A stretch of DNA of 64,000 nt, taken from NCBI RefSeq assembly GCF_001484605.1, contig NZ_CP013747.1, positions 248,001 through 312,000 on the forward strand, given 5' to 3'. Below the pieces are notes generated by a model that was not told the origin of the DNA, made no database searches, and saw nothing but the letters and a program-made list of their open reading frames with translations. The translations under genes and the position numbers were made by a program. The stretch is from Pseudarthrobacter sulfonivorans. GTDB taxonomy: Bacteria; Actinomycetota; Actinomycetes; Actinomycetales; Micrococcaceae. This document shows, piece by piece, positions 53,252 through 61,497 of the stretch. Each line of letters begins with the position of its first letter. Position 1 is the first letter of the stretch.

Positions 53252-54460
53252 TCACTTTTCGCTAACCTGGAGCGGGGTCAAGGTAACCTTGCCGTTCTGG
53301 TAGCGGCCTGCGTAGAAATCGTTGATGATCTCGTGGTTGATTCCGTAGAATTCCTTGCCGCCCCACACGCCTTTGCCCTGTGTTGGGTCGTCAATTGGGA
53401 GCTTCTCGAGGGCCTTGGCCACTTCTGCCGGGTCGGTCGAGTCGGCCGCGTCGATCGCCTTGACGAGCAACCGAGCCGCGGGAAGAAGCTGTGCGGAGAC
53501 GGGCAGCGGCTCCTTGCCGAATTCCGCCTTGAACTGCTCTTGGTATTCCTTGACGGGGGCTGATTCGAGGTTAACCGGGGCGTAGTAGAAGAAGTCGCCG
53601 AGTGCCTCGGCGCTGCCCACCGCATTGGTGATCGCGGCCATGGACTCCCCGCCGATTCGTCCGACAGGCCCGGCGAAGCCTGCCTGGCGAAGTTGTTTGA
53701 TGATGACGCCAGCGCCACCGGGAGGGGTGGAGGCGAGATCCACCGCGTCGGGCTTGTCGCGCAGGAGGCGATCAATGAAGGGTGCGAAGTCCTCTGTTCC
53801 CTCGGCGAAGGGAACAACTGCAGCATCAATGCCAGCCGCACCGTAGGCCTTTTGGTTGATGGTCGCGGTGTCCTTGCCGCCCTGGTTGTCCGGGACAACG
53901 ACAGCGACCTTCTTCACGTTGGGGTAGGTTTTGGCGACCCACTCAGTCATGGGGCCGGAGAATCCGGATGGTGTCGTAACGGCACCGAAGACCAGTGGCA
54001 TGTCTTTAGACATCCCAGTGCTCGAGTAGCTTGCTTCGAACATGAGGATGTTGTTGCGGACGGCGATAGGCAACACGGCTGTGACCTCGTGGGAGAGGTT
54101 GGGGCCGTAAACAAACGTGGCGCCCTCACTGATCAGTTTATTGATGCCGGCGCTGGCCTGCTCTGCTGTGCCCTTGGTGTCATATTCGAGGAGTTCGATC
54201 GTGCATTTGCTGTCGCCTACTTCGATTCCTCCGCTCTTGTTGGTCTGAGCGGCGACGAAGTTCATGGACTGCTGAACGCCCTGGCCGAAGGCTGCGGCGG
54301 GGCCGGACAACGGGAGCAAGACTCCGATTTTGACCTTCCCGTCCTGGCAGGAAGCTGAGTTTGCGGATGGTGAGTCGGCCCCGCAGGCGGTGAGTGCGGT
54401 CAGAGCGACGAGCGCAGTTGCCATCGCAGTGGCACGCTTGTTTGGAAACTGAAACGACAT
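53252..54460 (-). CDS. livK: Branched-chain-type ABC transporter substrate-binding lipoprotein
   Basis: 402 residues. Lipoprotein signal ending ALTALTACGADS (cysteine near residue 26). Mature part: KVKIGVLLPLSGPAAAFGQG, GINKLISEGATFVYGPNLSH, EASYSSTGM and KVAVVVPDNQGGKDTA, a type I periplasmic receptor fold. ATG at 54460 follows GGAGAAAACA. Some HAAT receptors bind aromatic or dicarboxylic acids instead of amino acids; the catabolic setting suggests that here. Confidence 0.9.
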   Translation of the reverse strand: MSFQFPNKRATAMATALVALTALTACGADSPSANSASCQDGKVKIGVLLPLSGPAAAFGQGVQQSMNFVAAQTNKSGGIEVGDSKCTIELLEYDTKGTAEQASAGINKLISEGATFVYGPNLSHEVTAVLPIAVRNNILMFEASYSSTGMSKDMPLVFGAVTTPSGFSGPMTEWVAKTYPNVKKVAVVVPDNQGGKDTATINQKAYGAAGIDAAVVPFAEGTEDFAPFIDRLLRDKPDAVDLASTPPGGAGVIIKQLRQAGFAGPVGRIGGESMAAITNAVGSAEALGDFFYYAPVNLESAPVKEYQEQFKAEFGKEPLPVSAQLLPAARLLVKAIDAADSTDPAEVAKALEKLPIDDPTQGKGVWGGKEFYGINHEIINDFYAGRYQNGKVTLTPLQVSEK

Positions 54461-54511
54461 TGTTTTCTCCAAAAATTGGGCTGATGGTATTCGACGTGGT
54501 GTGCGTCCTGG

Positions 54512-55264
54512 CTATCCGAAGGCTCCGGTGGCCAGTACGGAAGGATCATGGCTGGGTATGACGGAGCAGCCGAGGTCCTGTATTTTTTGGAACGACTCGT
54601 AGTACTCGAACAGGTTGGTGTAGATGCTTGAGGGGATGTGGGACACCGACGGTGAGCCATTCCAGTTCGCGTGGAGGTCCACGGTGTCGCCGGCGATGAG
54701 AAAGGGACCCTTGGCCGTGTCGACCAGGACTCCTTGAGAACCGGGTGTGTGGCCAGGCAGGGAGACCACTCGAACGCCTTCTGCAATCTGCTCGTCCCCG
54801 CTCACGGCATGGATCCTGCTCCACGTGGACATCCATTGAGGTACGAGACCTGGAACCTTCTCGTAGCCCTTCCGATGGAGCGGAAGGGGATCGATTGCGT
54901 ACTCAAGCTCACGTTTCTGGACGATGAAATCCGCTTTCGTAAACAGCTCATTATTGGAACAGTGATCCCAGTGCAGGTGCGTGTTAATCACGGTCTTGAT
55001 GTCTTCGAGATCGTAGCCCGCAGCCGCCAGAATCGCCCTCGGTTCAGAAGCCGGGGTGCGCACCAGATGGTGGCCGTGATGTTTCATCGTGAACTCGGGA
55101 TCAAGGGTCCCCGTGTCCACCAGAATCGGCGAAGGGCCTCCCTCAATAAGGAACATAATCATCGAGGCTTCGATCTTCTCGCCCCAGCCATGTCCATGTG
55201 TCATCGAGGCCAGAGGTACGTCCAGGACCTGGCCCACGCCCAGCGGCCGGATGGTCAGGCTCAT
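54512..55264 (-). CDS. MBL-fold hydrolase, AHL-lactonase-like
   Basis: 250 residues. Metal motif NTHLHWDHCSNNELF, then SLPGHTPGSQGVLVDTAKG, LIAGDTVDLHANW and the late SHDPSV; this H-x-H-x-D-H~H~D~H layout is that of N-acyl-homoserine lactonases. ATG overlaps the GntR stop (ATGA). A lactone or thioester substrate of the pathway is as likely as a quorum-sensing signal. A decayed paralogue stub follows the other GntR gene at 34735-34812. Confidence 0.85.
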   Translation of the reverse strand: MSLTIRPLGVGQVLDVPLASMTHGHGWGEKIEASMIMFLIEGGPSPILVDTGTLDPEFTMKHHGHHLVRTPASEPRAILAAAGYDLEDIKTVINTHLHWDHCSNNELFTKADFIVQKRELEYAIDPLPLHRKGYEKVPGLVPQWMSTWSRIHAVSGDEQIAEGVRVVSLPGHTPGSQGVLVDTAKGPFLIAGDTVDLHANWNGSPSVSHIPSSIYTNLFEYYESFQKIQDLGCSVIPSHDPSVLATGAFG

Positions 55265-56061
55265 GCTCCCTTCTCCCGTCCGGTTCCCGCGCCGACCGGT
55301 GTCCGGCCCCCACCCCACTTCGGAACCTGCAGTACCTCTTCACCGAGAACCGTGCGAAGCGCCGTGCGCGTGAGAACGGTGTCGTAGGTCGGCTCCAACT
55401 GCGCTGCGACATAAAACGCGGACCTGGCTAGGTGACTGGCCAGCAAACGTGAAGCCGCCACGCCGTCCCGCGCATGGGCGGCAGCCAAGATCTCGCGGTG
55501 TTCAGAATCCGCCTTCCCAAGCGAATGCCGGTCACCCTGCATCAGCAGGCGTCGGACACGTTCCGCACGTTCCGCGTCAATAGCCAACCGGGCCCTCGCA
55601 CTGTCCTGCACGTGTGAGACCAGAAGCTGGTGGAAGCGACGGTGCGGGAGTTCGAACTCGTCACGGTCACCTCGCTCGATAGCTGCCCCCATCAGGGTGA
55701 TCGTCCGGTCGAGCTCATGAAGCTCAAGGTCCGTCAGCAGCGGCACGGTAATTCTGACGGCCACGGCCTCGATGGAAACCCGGTACGCGTAGATGCAATC
55801 CAGATCGTCGAGGTCCAATGCCGCGATGGTGATGCCCTTGTTGAGCTCCGCCCTGACGAGGCCCTCTTGCTGCAGCATCCTCAGCGCTTCGCGAAGCGGA
55901 GTACGGCCGGCCCCCGTCAGCCTCGACAATTCGGTTTGGGAAATTCGCCGACCAGGCTCGAGCGTGCAGTCCAGGATCATGCTCCGCAGGTCCGCGTGCA
56001 CTCGAGCGACATCGTTGCCCTGGCGCTGCGGAGCCTCCTCAGCTACAACGTTGCTGGTCAT
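55261..56061 (-). CDS. GntR-family regulator (FadR/FCD type), paralogue 1
   Basis: 266 residues. Winged helix HADLRSMILDCTLEPGRRIS, QTELSRLTGAGRTPLREALR, MLQQEGLV and FCD domain with candidate metal histidines (HRRFHQLL, SEHREILAA, ASHLARSAFYV). First gene of the leftward array, divergent from the epimerase operon. A candidate -10 TATAAA lies at 56098-56103 on the minus strand, directly beside an ATTGGATCC motif at 56105. It probably represses both directions until a pathway acid or CoA ester binds. Confidence 0.92.
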   Translation of the reverse strand: MTSNVVAEEAPQRQGNDVARVHADLRSMILDCTLEPGRRISQTELSRLTGAGRTPLREALRMLQQEGLVRAELNKGITIAALDLDDLDCIYAYRVSIEAVAVRITVPLLTDLELHELDRTITLMGAAIERGDRDEFELPHRRFHQLLVSHVQDSARARLAIDAERAERVRRLLMQGDRHSLGKADSEHREILAAAHARDGVAASRLLASHLARSAFYVAAQLEPTYDTVLTRTALRTVLGEEVLQVPKWGGGRTPVGAGTGREKGA

Positions 56062-56104
56062 CTCGGCTCCCTAATAGTTACTTACTGGATCAGGCGTTTT
56101 ATAG

Positions 56105-56116
56105 ATTGGATCCACT
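56105..56116. promoter_or_regulatory. Candidate GntR operator, leftward promoter
   Basis: ATTGGATCCACT, abutting a TATAAA -10 element (56098-56103, minus strand) for gntR. It shares its core with 35641 and 56224; a full palindrome would be ATTGGATCCAAT. Confidence 0.5.
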
Positions 56117-56143
56117 TCTAAGAACGCTAGTGGCTCCCATCAC

Positions 56144-56160
56144 ATTTGTCTAGGGCAAAT
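56144..56160. promoter_or_regulatory. Inverted repeat ATTTG-N7-CAAAT in the divergent control region
   Basis: Perfect five-base arms around TCTAGGG, midway between the two divergent operons. Possible site for a second regulator; unassigned. Confidence 0.35.
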
Positions 56161-56223
56161 TTCCGGCAGATTTCAGCGGCAAGCAGAGTAGGCCGGTGGA
56201 AATCTCGATGCAACCTATTGCGG

Positions 56224-56235
56224 ATTGGATACAAT
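56224..56235. promoter_or_regulatory. Candidate GntR operator, rightward promoter
   Basis: ATTGGATACAAT is a near-perfect palindrome whose right half contains TACAAT (56230-56235), a plausible -10 for the rightward operon 55 bp from its first start. Repressor binding would occlude the promoter. No convincing -35 is seen. Confidence 0.5.
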
Positions 56236-56289
56236 TCTGGAAAAGTAGGCGTGACGACAACCACATCCGGCGTCCTACGGAGAAAACAC

Positions 56290-57270
56290 ATGATTTCAAC
56301 CCCCACAGATGACGGCTGCTACCTGGTTACTGGGGCCTTGGGCTGCATCGGAGCTTGGATGACACGGCTGCTGCTGCAATCTGGAGCCAGGGTCGTGGCG
56401 CTCGACGCGGGAACCGACGACCACCGGCTCAAAGCGGCGCTGCTCGACACCTCCGAGGCTCGGCTTGAGCGAGTTGTTGGCGATGTGACCGATCTTGCTC
56501 AGATTACCGAGATCATTACCGAGCACCAGGTGGACGCAATCATCCACCTTGCTGCGCTGCAAGTCCCGTCGTGCCAGGCCAATCCGGTCCTCGGTGCACA
56601 GGTCAACGTCGTTGGCCAGATGGTCATGTTGGAAGCGGCCCGATCCCTTAGCTCCGGCCGTCCTCTGGTGTATGCGAGCTCGGTCGGCGCGTACGCTCCT
56701 TCCGGTGGAAAGCAGGGCCTTGCGGACCCGCCGGCGACTTTCTACGGCGTCTATAAACGCGCCGGGGAGCAAGCGGCTGCGCTGTATGCGAAAAGCTTCG
56801 GCGTGGCCTCAATCGGGATCCGGCCGCACACGGTCTACGGGCCTGGTCGTGACTTCGGGGTTTCGGCTCAGCCGACGTTTGCCGTCCTGGCAGCTGCCGA
56901 AGGACGCCCCTACCACATGCCTTACGGCGGCGACGTGCAGCTCCAGTTCGTCGAGGACGTCGCGCAATCGTTCGTCAACGCGTCCCGCAGCGACTACGAC
57001 GGGTCCTGCGTCGTCGATCTGGTCGGACACTCGGTGACGATGAGCGATGTGGTCGACGCCATCACCGCGGCCGTGCCCCAATCCCAGGGAACGATCACCT
57101 TCGACGACGTCCAACTCCCCTTCCCCACCGGACTCGGAACCGGCGAATCCCCGTTCCCCCGGGCGGCTGACCGCAGCATCGCGGATGGCATGCGTGCCAC
57201 CGTCGCCCATGCCCAAAGACTTCACCGCGAGGCCCTGACCGGGTCTGGCCCGTTGAAAGGATCATCATGA
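56290..57270 (+). CDS. NAD(P)-dependent epimerase/dehydratase (extended SDR)
   Basis: 326 residues. Cofactor loop YLVTGALGCIGAWMTRLL, catalytic serine in VYASSVGAYAPSGG, and FYGVYKRAGEQAA with the Tyr-x3-Lys pair. RPHTVYGPGRDFG is typical of extended SDRs. ATG at 56290 follows GGAGAAAACAC. First gene of the rightward operon; its TGA overlaps the acyl-CoA dehydrogenase ATG. Reduction or epimerisation of a hydroxy intermediate is the likely role. Confidence 0.9.
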   Translation: MISTPTDDGCYLVTGALGCIGAWMTRLLLQSGARVVALDAGTDDHRLKAALLDTSEARLERVVGDVTDLAQITEIITEHQVDAIIHLAALQVPSCQANPVLGAQVNVVGQMVMLEAARSLSSGRPLVYASSVGAYAPSGGKQGLADPPATFYGVYKRAGEQAAALYAKSFGVASIGIRPHTVYGPGRDFGVSAQPTFAVLAAAEGRPYHMPYGGDVQLQFVEDVAQSFVNASRSDYDGSCVVDLVGHSVTMSDVVDAITAAVPQSQGTITFDDVQLPFPTGLGTGESPFPRAADRSIADGMRATVAHAQRLHREALTGSGPLKGSS

Positions 57271-58427
57271 GTTCATACCTGACCGAGGACCAGCAGCATA
57301 TCCAGTCCTCCGTGGCGGACCTGTGCGCCAAATTCCCGGAGTCCTACTGGCAACAGATCGACGAATCCCGGGAGTACCCCGAAAAGTTTGTCTCGGCTCT
57401 CACGGACGCCGGCTGGCTGTCCATCCTCATCCCTGAGGAGTACGGCGGGGGCGGGGGCACGATAAGCGATGCCGCGGTCGTCCTGGAAACGATCAACCGC
57501 TCCGGCGGATCCAGCGTCGCAGCACACGCACAGCTCTACACCATGGGCACCGTCCTGCACCACGGCAATGAGGAACAGAAGCAGCGCTTCTTTCCCGGTA
57601 TTGCATCCGGCGACATCCGGTTTCAGGCCTTTGGCGTGACCGAAGCCGACGCCGGCACCGACACGACCCGCATCCGCACCACTGCGGTGCGCGACGGCGA
57701 CCACTACGTTGTCAACGGCGGGAAGATCTTTACTTCCCGGTTTGCGCATTCCGACGTGATGCTCCTCCTGGTTCGCACCACCCCTTACGATCAGGTGACC
57801 CGAAAGTCCGACGGGCTCAGCTGCCTGCTGGTGGATCTGCGCGATTGCCGCGACGAGATTGAAGCCCGTCCCATCCGAACTATGCTCGGCCACGACCCCT
57901 ATCAGATCTTCTTCGACAACCTCCGCGTTCCAGTGGAGAACCTCGTGGGCGAAGAGGGCAAGGGTTTCTCCTACATCCTCTCCGGCATGAACGCCGAGCG
58001 TATCCTCCTGACATCGGAGTTCCTCGGCGACGGCTTCTGGTTCACCGAAAAAGCTTCAACCTACGCCAACAGCCGCGAAGTGTTTGGCCGTCCGATCGGC
58101 AAGAACCAGGGCGTCCAGTTCCCCATTGCTCAGGCGTACGCGCAGCTCGAAGCCGCCAGCCTCATGCGCTGGAAGGCCGCAGAACTTTTCGCTGACGGCA
58201 AGCCCTGCGGCTTTGAAGCGAACGCTGCGAAACTCCTCAGTTCGCAGGCCCTCTGGGCCGCCGCCAACGCTTGCATGGACACCTACGGAGGGTATGGCCT
58301 GACCGTCGAGTACGGCATCGAGCGAAAGTTCCGTGAGGCCCGCGCGCCCCTGGTGGCTCCAGTGAACAACAACCTCGTACTTGCCTTCATAGCCCAGAAC
58401 ACCTTGGGCATGCCCAAATCCTACTAA
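57267..58427 (+). CDS. Acyl-CoA dehydrogenase
   Basis: 386 residues, normal length. FAD/substrate segments FQAFGVTEADAGTDTTRIRT, VNGGKIFTSRFAHSDVMLLL, and CMDTYGGYGLTVEYGIERKF near the end. The usual C-terminal YEGT catalytic glutamate is absent (APVNNNLVLAFIA instead). A glutamate at position 244 in GMNAERILLTSEFLG aligns with the isovaleryl-CoA dehydrogenase base (LERLVLAGG), suggesting a branched-chain-type active site. It should reduce the ETF encoded at 38767-40527. Confidence 0.92.
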   Translation: MSSYLTEDQQHIQSSVADLCAKFPESYWQQIDESREYPEKFVSALTDAGWLSILIPEEYGGGGGTISDAAVVLETINRSGGSSVAAHAQLYTMGTVLHHGNEEQKQRFFPGIASGDIRFQAFGVTEADAGTDTTRIRTTAVRDGDHYVVNGGKIFTSRFAHSDVMLLLVRTTPYDQVTRKSDGLSCLLVDLRDCRDEIEARPIRTMLGHDPYQIFFDNLRVPVENLVGEEGKGFSYILSGMNAERILLTSEFLGDGFWFTEKASTYANSREVFGRPIGKNQGVQFPIAQAYAQLEAASLMRWKAAELFADGKPCGFEANAAKLLSSQALWAAANACMDTYGGYGLTVEYGIERKFREARAPLVAPVNNNLVLAFIAQNTLGMPKSY

Positions 58428-58468
58428 GAACCTGACCGCCTCTTCCTTCCAGAATTCAAGGACTTTTC

Positions 58469-59362
58469 ATGCAGATTGTTTCGTTTCGCCCCAACGGTTC
58501 GACAGAGCCGCTTCGTGCCGGCTTCAGCGACAATGGCTCCGTCATTGCCAGCTCCGACCTCGGCTACCCCGACACCGTGCGGGAACTGCTCACCCACCAC
58601 TCACACGAGCTCACCACTGTGCTGGACAAAGCACGCGCAGCGCTGGCCACCGGAGAATCCGCCACTGACCTAGCCGCAGTACACCTGGGCCCGCCCGTGC
58701 CCGACCCGGACAAGATCCTTTGCATGGGCCTGAACTACCTCGAACACATCGAGGAAGCCTCGGCCGCCGTCACCGAATTCCCCCCAGTATTCGCGAAATT
58801 CCGCAACTCACTGATCGGCGCCGCCGACACCATCCTCATGCCCGGCATCAGCACCGACATCGACTACGAAGCAGAACTCGCCATCGTCATCGGCACCCGC
58901 TGCAAAAACGTCACCGTCGAAGACGCCCTGGACCACGTCGCAGGATACGCGGTCTTCAACGACGTCAGCGCCCGCGACATCCAGTTCCGCAGCCACCAAT
59001 GGACCTCCGGGAAAATGCTCGACACCTTCGGACCCATGGGCCCCGGCATCACCCCCAAAGAAGAAATCAGCGACGTCCAGGCCCTCCGCATCCAGGCCAG
59101 AGTCAACGGCGTCACCGTCCAGGACAGCAACACCTCCAAAATGATCTGGCCCGTAGCCGAAACCATCTCCTACCTCAGCGCCATCATCACCCTCGAACCA
59201 GGCGACATCATCGCCACCGGCACACCAGCCGGCGTAGGCCTCGCCCAAGACCCACCCCTATGGCTCAAAGCCAACGACATCGTCGAAATCGAAATCGAAG
59301 GCCTCGGACTACTCCACAACAACGTCAAAGCACCCCAAATCTCAGGCGCGGCAACGTCGTGA
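58469..59362 (+). CDS. Fumarylacetoacetate hydrolase-family protein
   Basis: 297 residues. Core motifs LCMGLNYLEHIEEASAAV, DYEAELAIVIGTRCKNVTVE with the metal-binding Glu pair, GYAVFNDVSARDIQFRSHQW with the metal Asp, TSGKMLDTFGPMGPGI and TGTPAGVG. Family members hydrolyse C-C bonds of diketo acids, decarboxylate oxo-diacids or hydrate dienoates. From about 58700 to 59340 nearly every codon ends in C, distinctly more than neighbours, which leaves long open frames in shadow. Its TGA overlaps the next start (GTGA). Confidence 0.9.
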   Translation: MQIVSFRPNGSTEPLRAGFSDNGSVIASSDLGYPDTVRELLTHHSHELTTVLDKARAALATGESATDLAAVHLGPPVPDPDKILCMGLNYLEHIEEASAAVTEFPPVFAKFRNSLIGAADTILMPGISTDIDYEAELAIVIGTRCKNVTVEDALDHVAGYAVFNDVSARDIQFRSHQWTSGKMLDTFGPMGPGITPKEEISDVQALRIQARVNGVTVQDSNTSKMIWPVAETISYLSAIITLEPGDIIATGTPAGVGLAQDPPLWLKANDIVEIEIEGLGLLHNNVKAPQISGAATS

Positions 59363-61497
59363 CGAGCACGTTAAAGGCGCGACTCACGGCTCGCGAGACG
59401 CTGGAGGTCCTTTTCAATCCCCGCTCGGTCGCCATTATCGGCGCGTCCACGAATCCGGCAAAGCTTAGCGGGCGGCCCCTCTCCAACCTGCAGCGGTCCC
59501 AGTACTCCGGCGAGGTCTTTGTGGTCAACCCACGGGTGGAGCACATCAACGGCGTGCGGTCCTATCCGGGAATCGACAAGATACCGTCCCCCGTGGACGT
59601 GGCGTTTATCGTGGTCCCCGCGGAACAAGCTGTCGACGCAGCCTTGGCCGCGGCCCACGCCGGCGCGAAGGCAGCGATCATTGGAGTCAGCGGATTTGCT
59701 GAGTCAGGTGACGACCGTGGTCGAGATCTCCAGTCCCGGCTCACCCGTATCGCAGCAGAAACCGGAATGCGCATCGTAGGGCCTAACACCAATGGCATTT
59801 ACAACGCTGTCGCCGGTCTGTCCCTCGGCTACAACAGCGCCCATGGCGAAGACATCCCTGCTGGATCGATCAGTATCGTGTCCCACAGTGGCGCGATGCT
59901 GAGCGTCTTCGCAAACCGCCTTAAAGCCGCCGGTGTAGGCCTTTCAAAATTCGTCGCAGTCGGCAACGAGAGTGACCTGGACATGCTGGATTACTTCGAC
60001 TACCTGGTCGACGACTCAGCAACCGAGACGATCGCGCTGCTCATGGAGTCCATCGCGGACGGGCGCCGCTTCAAGGAAATAGCTGCCCGTGCTTCGCTTA
60101 AGCACAAGCGCATTGCTGTACTCAAGCTGGGTCAGTCCGCCGAGGGCGCTCAGGCGACCGCCGCGCACTCAAGCCGACTCGCCGGCAGCGCACGTTCGTA
60201 CGAGGCACTCTTCGCCCAGCTTGGCATCGCCTCCGTCACGACACCCGAAGCCTTGATCGCCTCAGCAGCCTTGGCCTCACAGACAAGTCCCCAACCCGGG
60301 TCCGGAACCGGACTTGGGATAATCACCTACTCCGGTGCCGCCAGCTCGATAGCAGCAGACTCTGCGTCCAATGCCGGACTTCCACTGGTCGCCTTCGGTG
60401 CGGAGACTATGTCTGTCCTCGATTCCGTCCCACGGTCAGCGCCAATCACAAATCCCCTAGACATTGGCGGCGTTGGGGGCGTCGAGCATTCCGAGCAGGT
60501 ATTTTCCGCAATCAGTGGTGATCAGGACGTCCGCCTCGTTCTTGTCTACGCCCACGTCCTGCAGACGACCCAGCAGCGACGCGCAGTCTTTGAAGCCCTG
60601 GAGACATCCCGTTCCAACAGTGCTAAACCACACGTCGTCCTAGCCCCCGGTGGCCTCACCGATGACGAGATCCGTTGGCTCGCTGAGGCCGACGTCCCGT
60701 ATTACACGGACACCGCAGTATGCTTCGCGGCCTTGGCGTCATATTGGCGCTGGGTGGACACCCGGGATCTCGGCAATGGCCAGTTCACGGCCCCAGCCGA
60801 AAATGCTGTCCTGACCAGCCTCCTCGAGGCGGTGAGCGGCGTGACGCTCAGCGAGCATGACAGCCTCAACGTGCTGGATGCCGCGTCGCTACCAACTGTG
60901 GAGCGTAGCTACTGTGCACGGCTTGAGGACGTCGGGTCCGCTGCGGAGGCGATGGGCTATCCCGTGGTACTCAAAGCCATCGTCGAAGGTATTGCGCATA
61001 AATCTGATCTGGGTTTGGTCGAGGTCGGAATCAATTCCGCTGAAGAGCTTGCCGCCGCTGCCGGACGGCTCAGAGAAAATCCTGCTGCATCCAGTGCTGT
61101 GGGCTACCTGGTCGAACGGATGATGGCTTCCGATCTGGAAGTCATCGCCGGTGTCACCAATGAGCCGGGGCTGGGTCAGTTCCTGGTCTTCGGTCTCGGC
61201 GGGATCCTGGCCGAGGCCATGGACTCCATCAGCCTTGTCCCCCTTCCCGCGTCACGCCAGCAGATCGGCGCCGTGCTCTCACAAAGTCGATTGGGCATCC
61301 TGCTCGCCAGCGAGCGGTGGCGCCATCGTGAGACAGCGGAGCAACTGCTCGATGCGCTGACGAACCTCGCCGACCTTGCGGAGGCTGCCGGAGACCGCAT
61401 CGCGGCAATTGACGTCAACCCTCTGTCGATCTCATCCGCAGGCGTCACTGCCGTCGACGCACTCGTTATCCTCGCCGGTCAGCTCGACGCATCATGA
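59359..61497 (+). CDS. NDP-forming acyl-CoA synthetase (fused alpha/beta)
   Basis: 712 residues from GTG at 59359 (VTSTLKARLTARETLEVLF), overlapping the FAH stop by 4 bp. The N-terminal CoA-binding fold is SVAIIGASTNPAKLSGRPLS; the succinyl-CoA-ligase-like part has VSHSGAMLSVFANRLKAAGV, KFVAVGNESDLDMLDYFDYL and PITNPLDIGGVGGVEH. The C-terminal ATP-grasp is GYPVVLKAIVEGIAHKSDLG to AAIDVNPLSI. It converts an acyl-CoA plus ADP and phosphate to acid plus ATP, or the reverse. An apparent longer frame from 58720 is the shadow of the FAH gene. Confidence 0.92.
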   Translation: MTSTLKARLTARETLEVLFNPRSVAIIGASTNPAKLSGRPLSNLQRSQYSGEVFVVNPRVEHINGVRSYPGIDKIPSPVDVAFIVVPAEQAVDAALAAAHAGAKAAIIGVSGFAESGDDRGRDLQSRLTRIAAETGMRIVGPNTNGIYNAVAGLSLGYNSAHGEDIPAGSISIVSHSGAMLSVFANRLKAAGVGLSKFVAVGNESDLDMLDYFDYLVDDSATETIALLMESIADGRRFKEIAARASLKHKRIAVLKLGQSAEGAQATAAHSSRLAGSARSYEALFAQLGIASVTTPEALIASAALASQTSPQPGSGTGLGIITYSGAASSIAADSASNAGLPLVAFGAETMSVLDSVPRSAPITNPLDIGGVGGVEHSEQVFSAISGDQDVRLVLVYAHVLQTTQQRRAVFEALETSRSNSAKPHVVLAPGGLTDDEIRWLAEADVPYYTDTAVCFAALASYWRWVDTRDLGNGQFTAPAENAVLTSLLEAVSGVTLSEHDSLNVLDAASLPTVERSYCARLEDVGSAAEAMGYPVVLKAIVEGIAHKSDLGLVEVGINSAEELAAAAGRLRENPAASSAVGYLVERMMASDLEVIAGVTNEPGLGQFLVFGLGGILAEAMDSISLVPLPASRQQIGAVLSQSRLGILLASERWRHRETAEQLLDALTNLADLAEAAGDRIAAIDVNPLSISSAGVTAVDALVILAGQLDAS

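Noticed and set aside
54512..55264. Dedicated quorum-quenching lactonase
   Set aside because: The metal motif fits, but the gene is locked into a carboxylate catabolic operon and no signal-related gene is nearby, so this specific role is not supported.
58720..59358. 213-codon N-terminal extension of the acyl-CoA synthetase
   Set aside because: This part is rich in Arg, His and Pro, lies in another frame of the FAH-family gene and has no family similarity; the GTG at 59359 fits the synthetase N-terminus.
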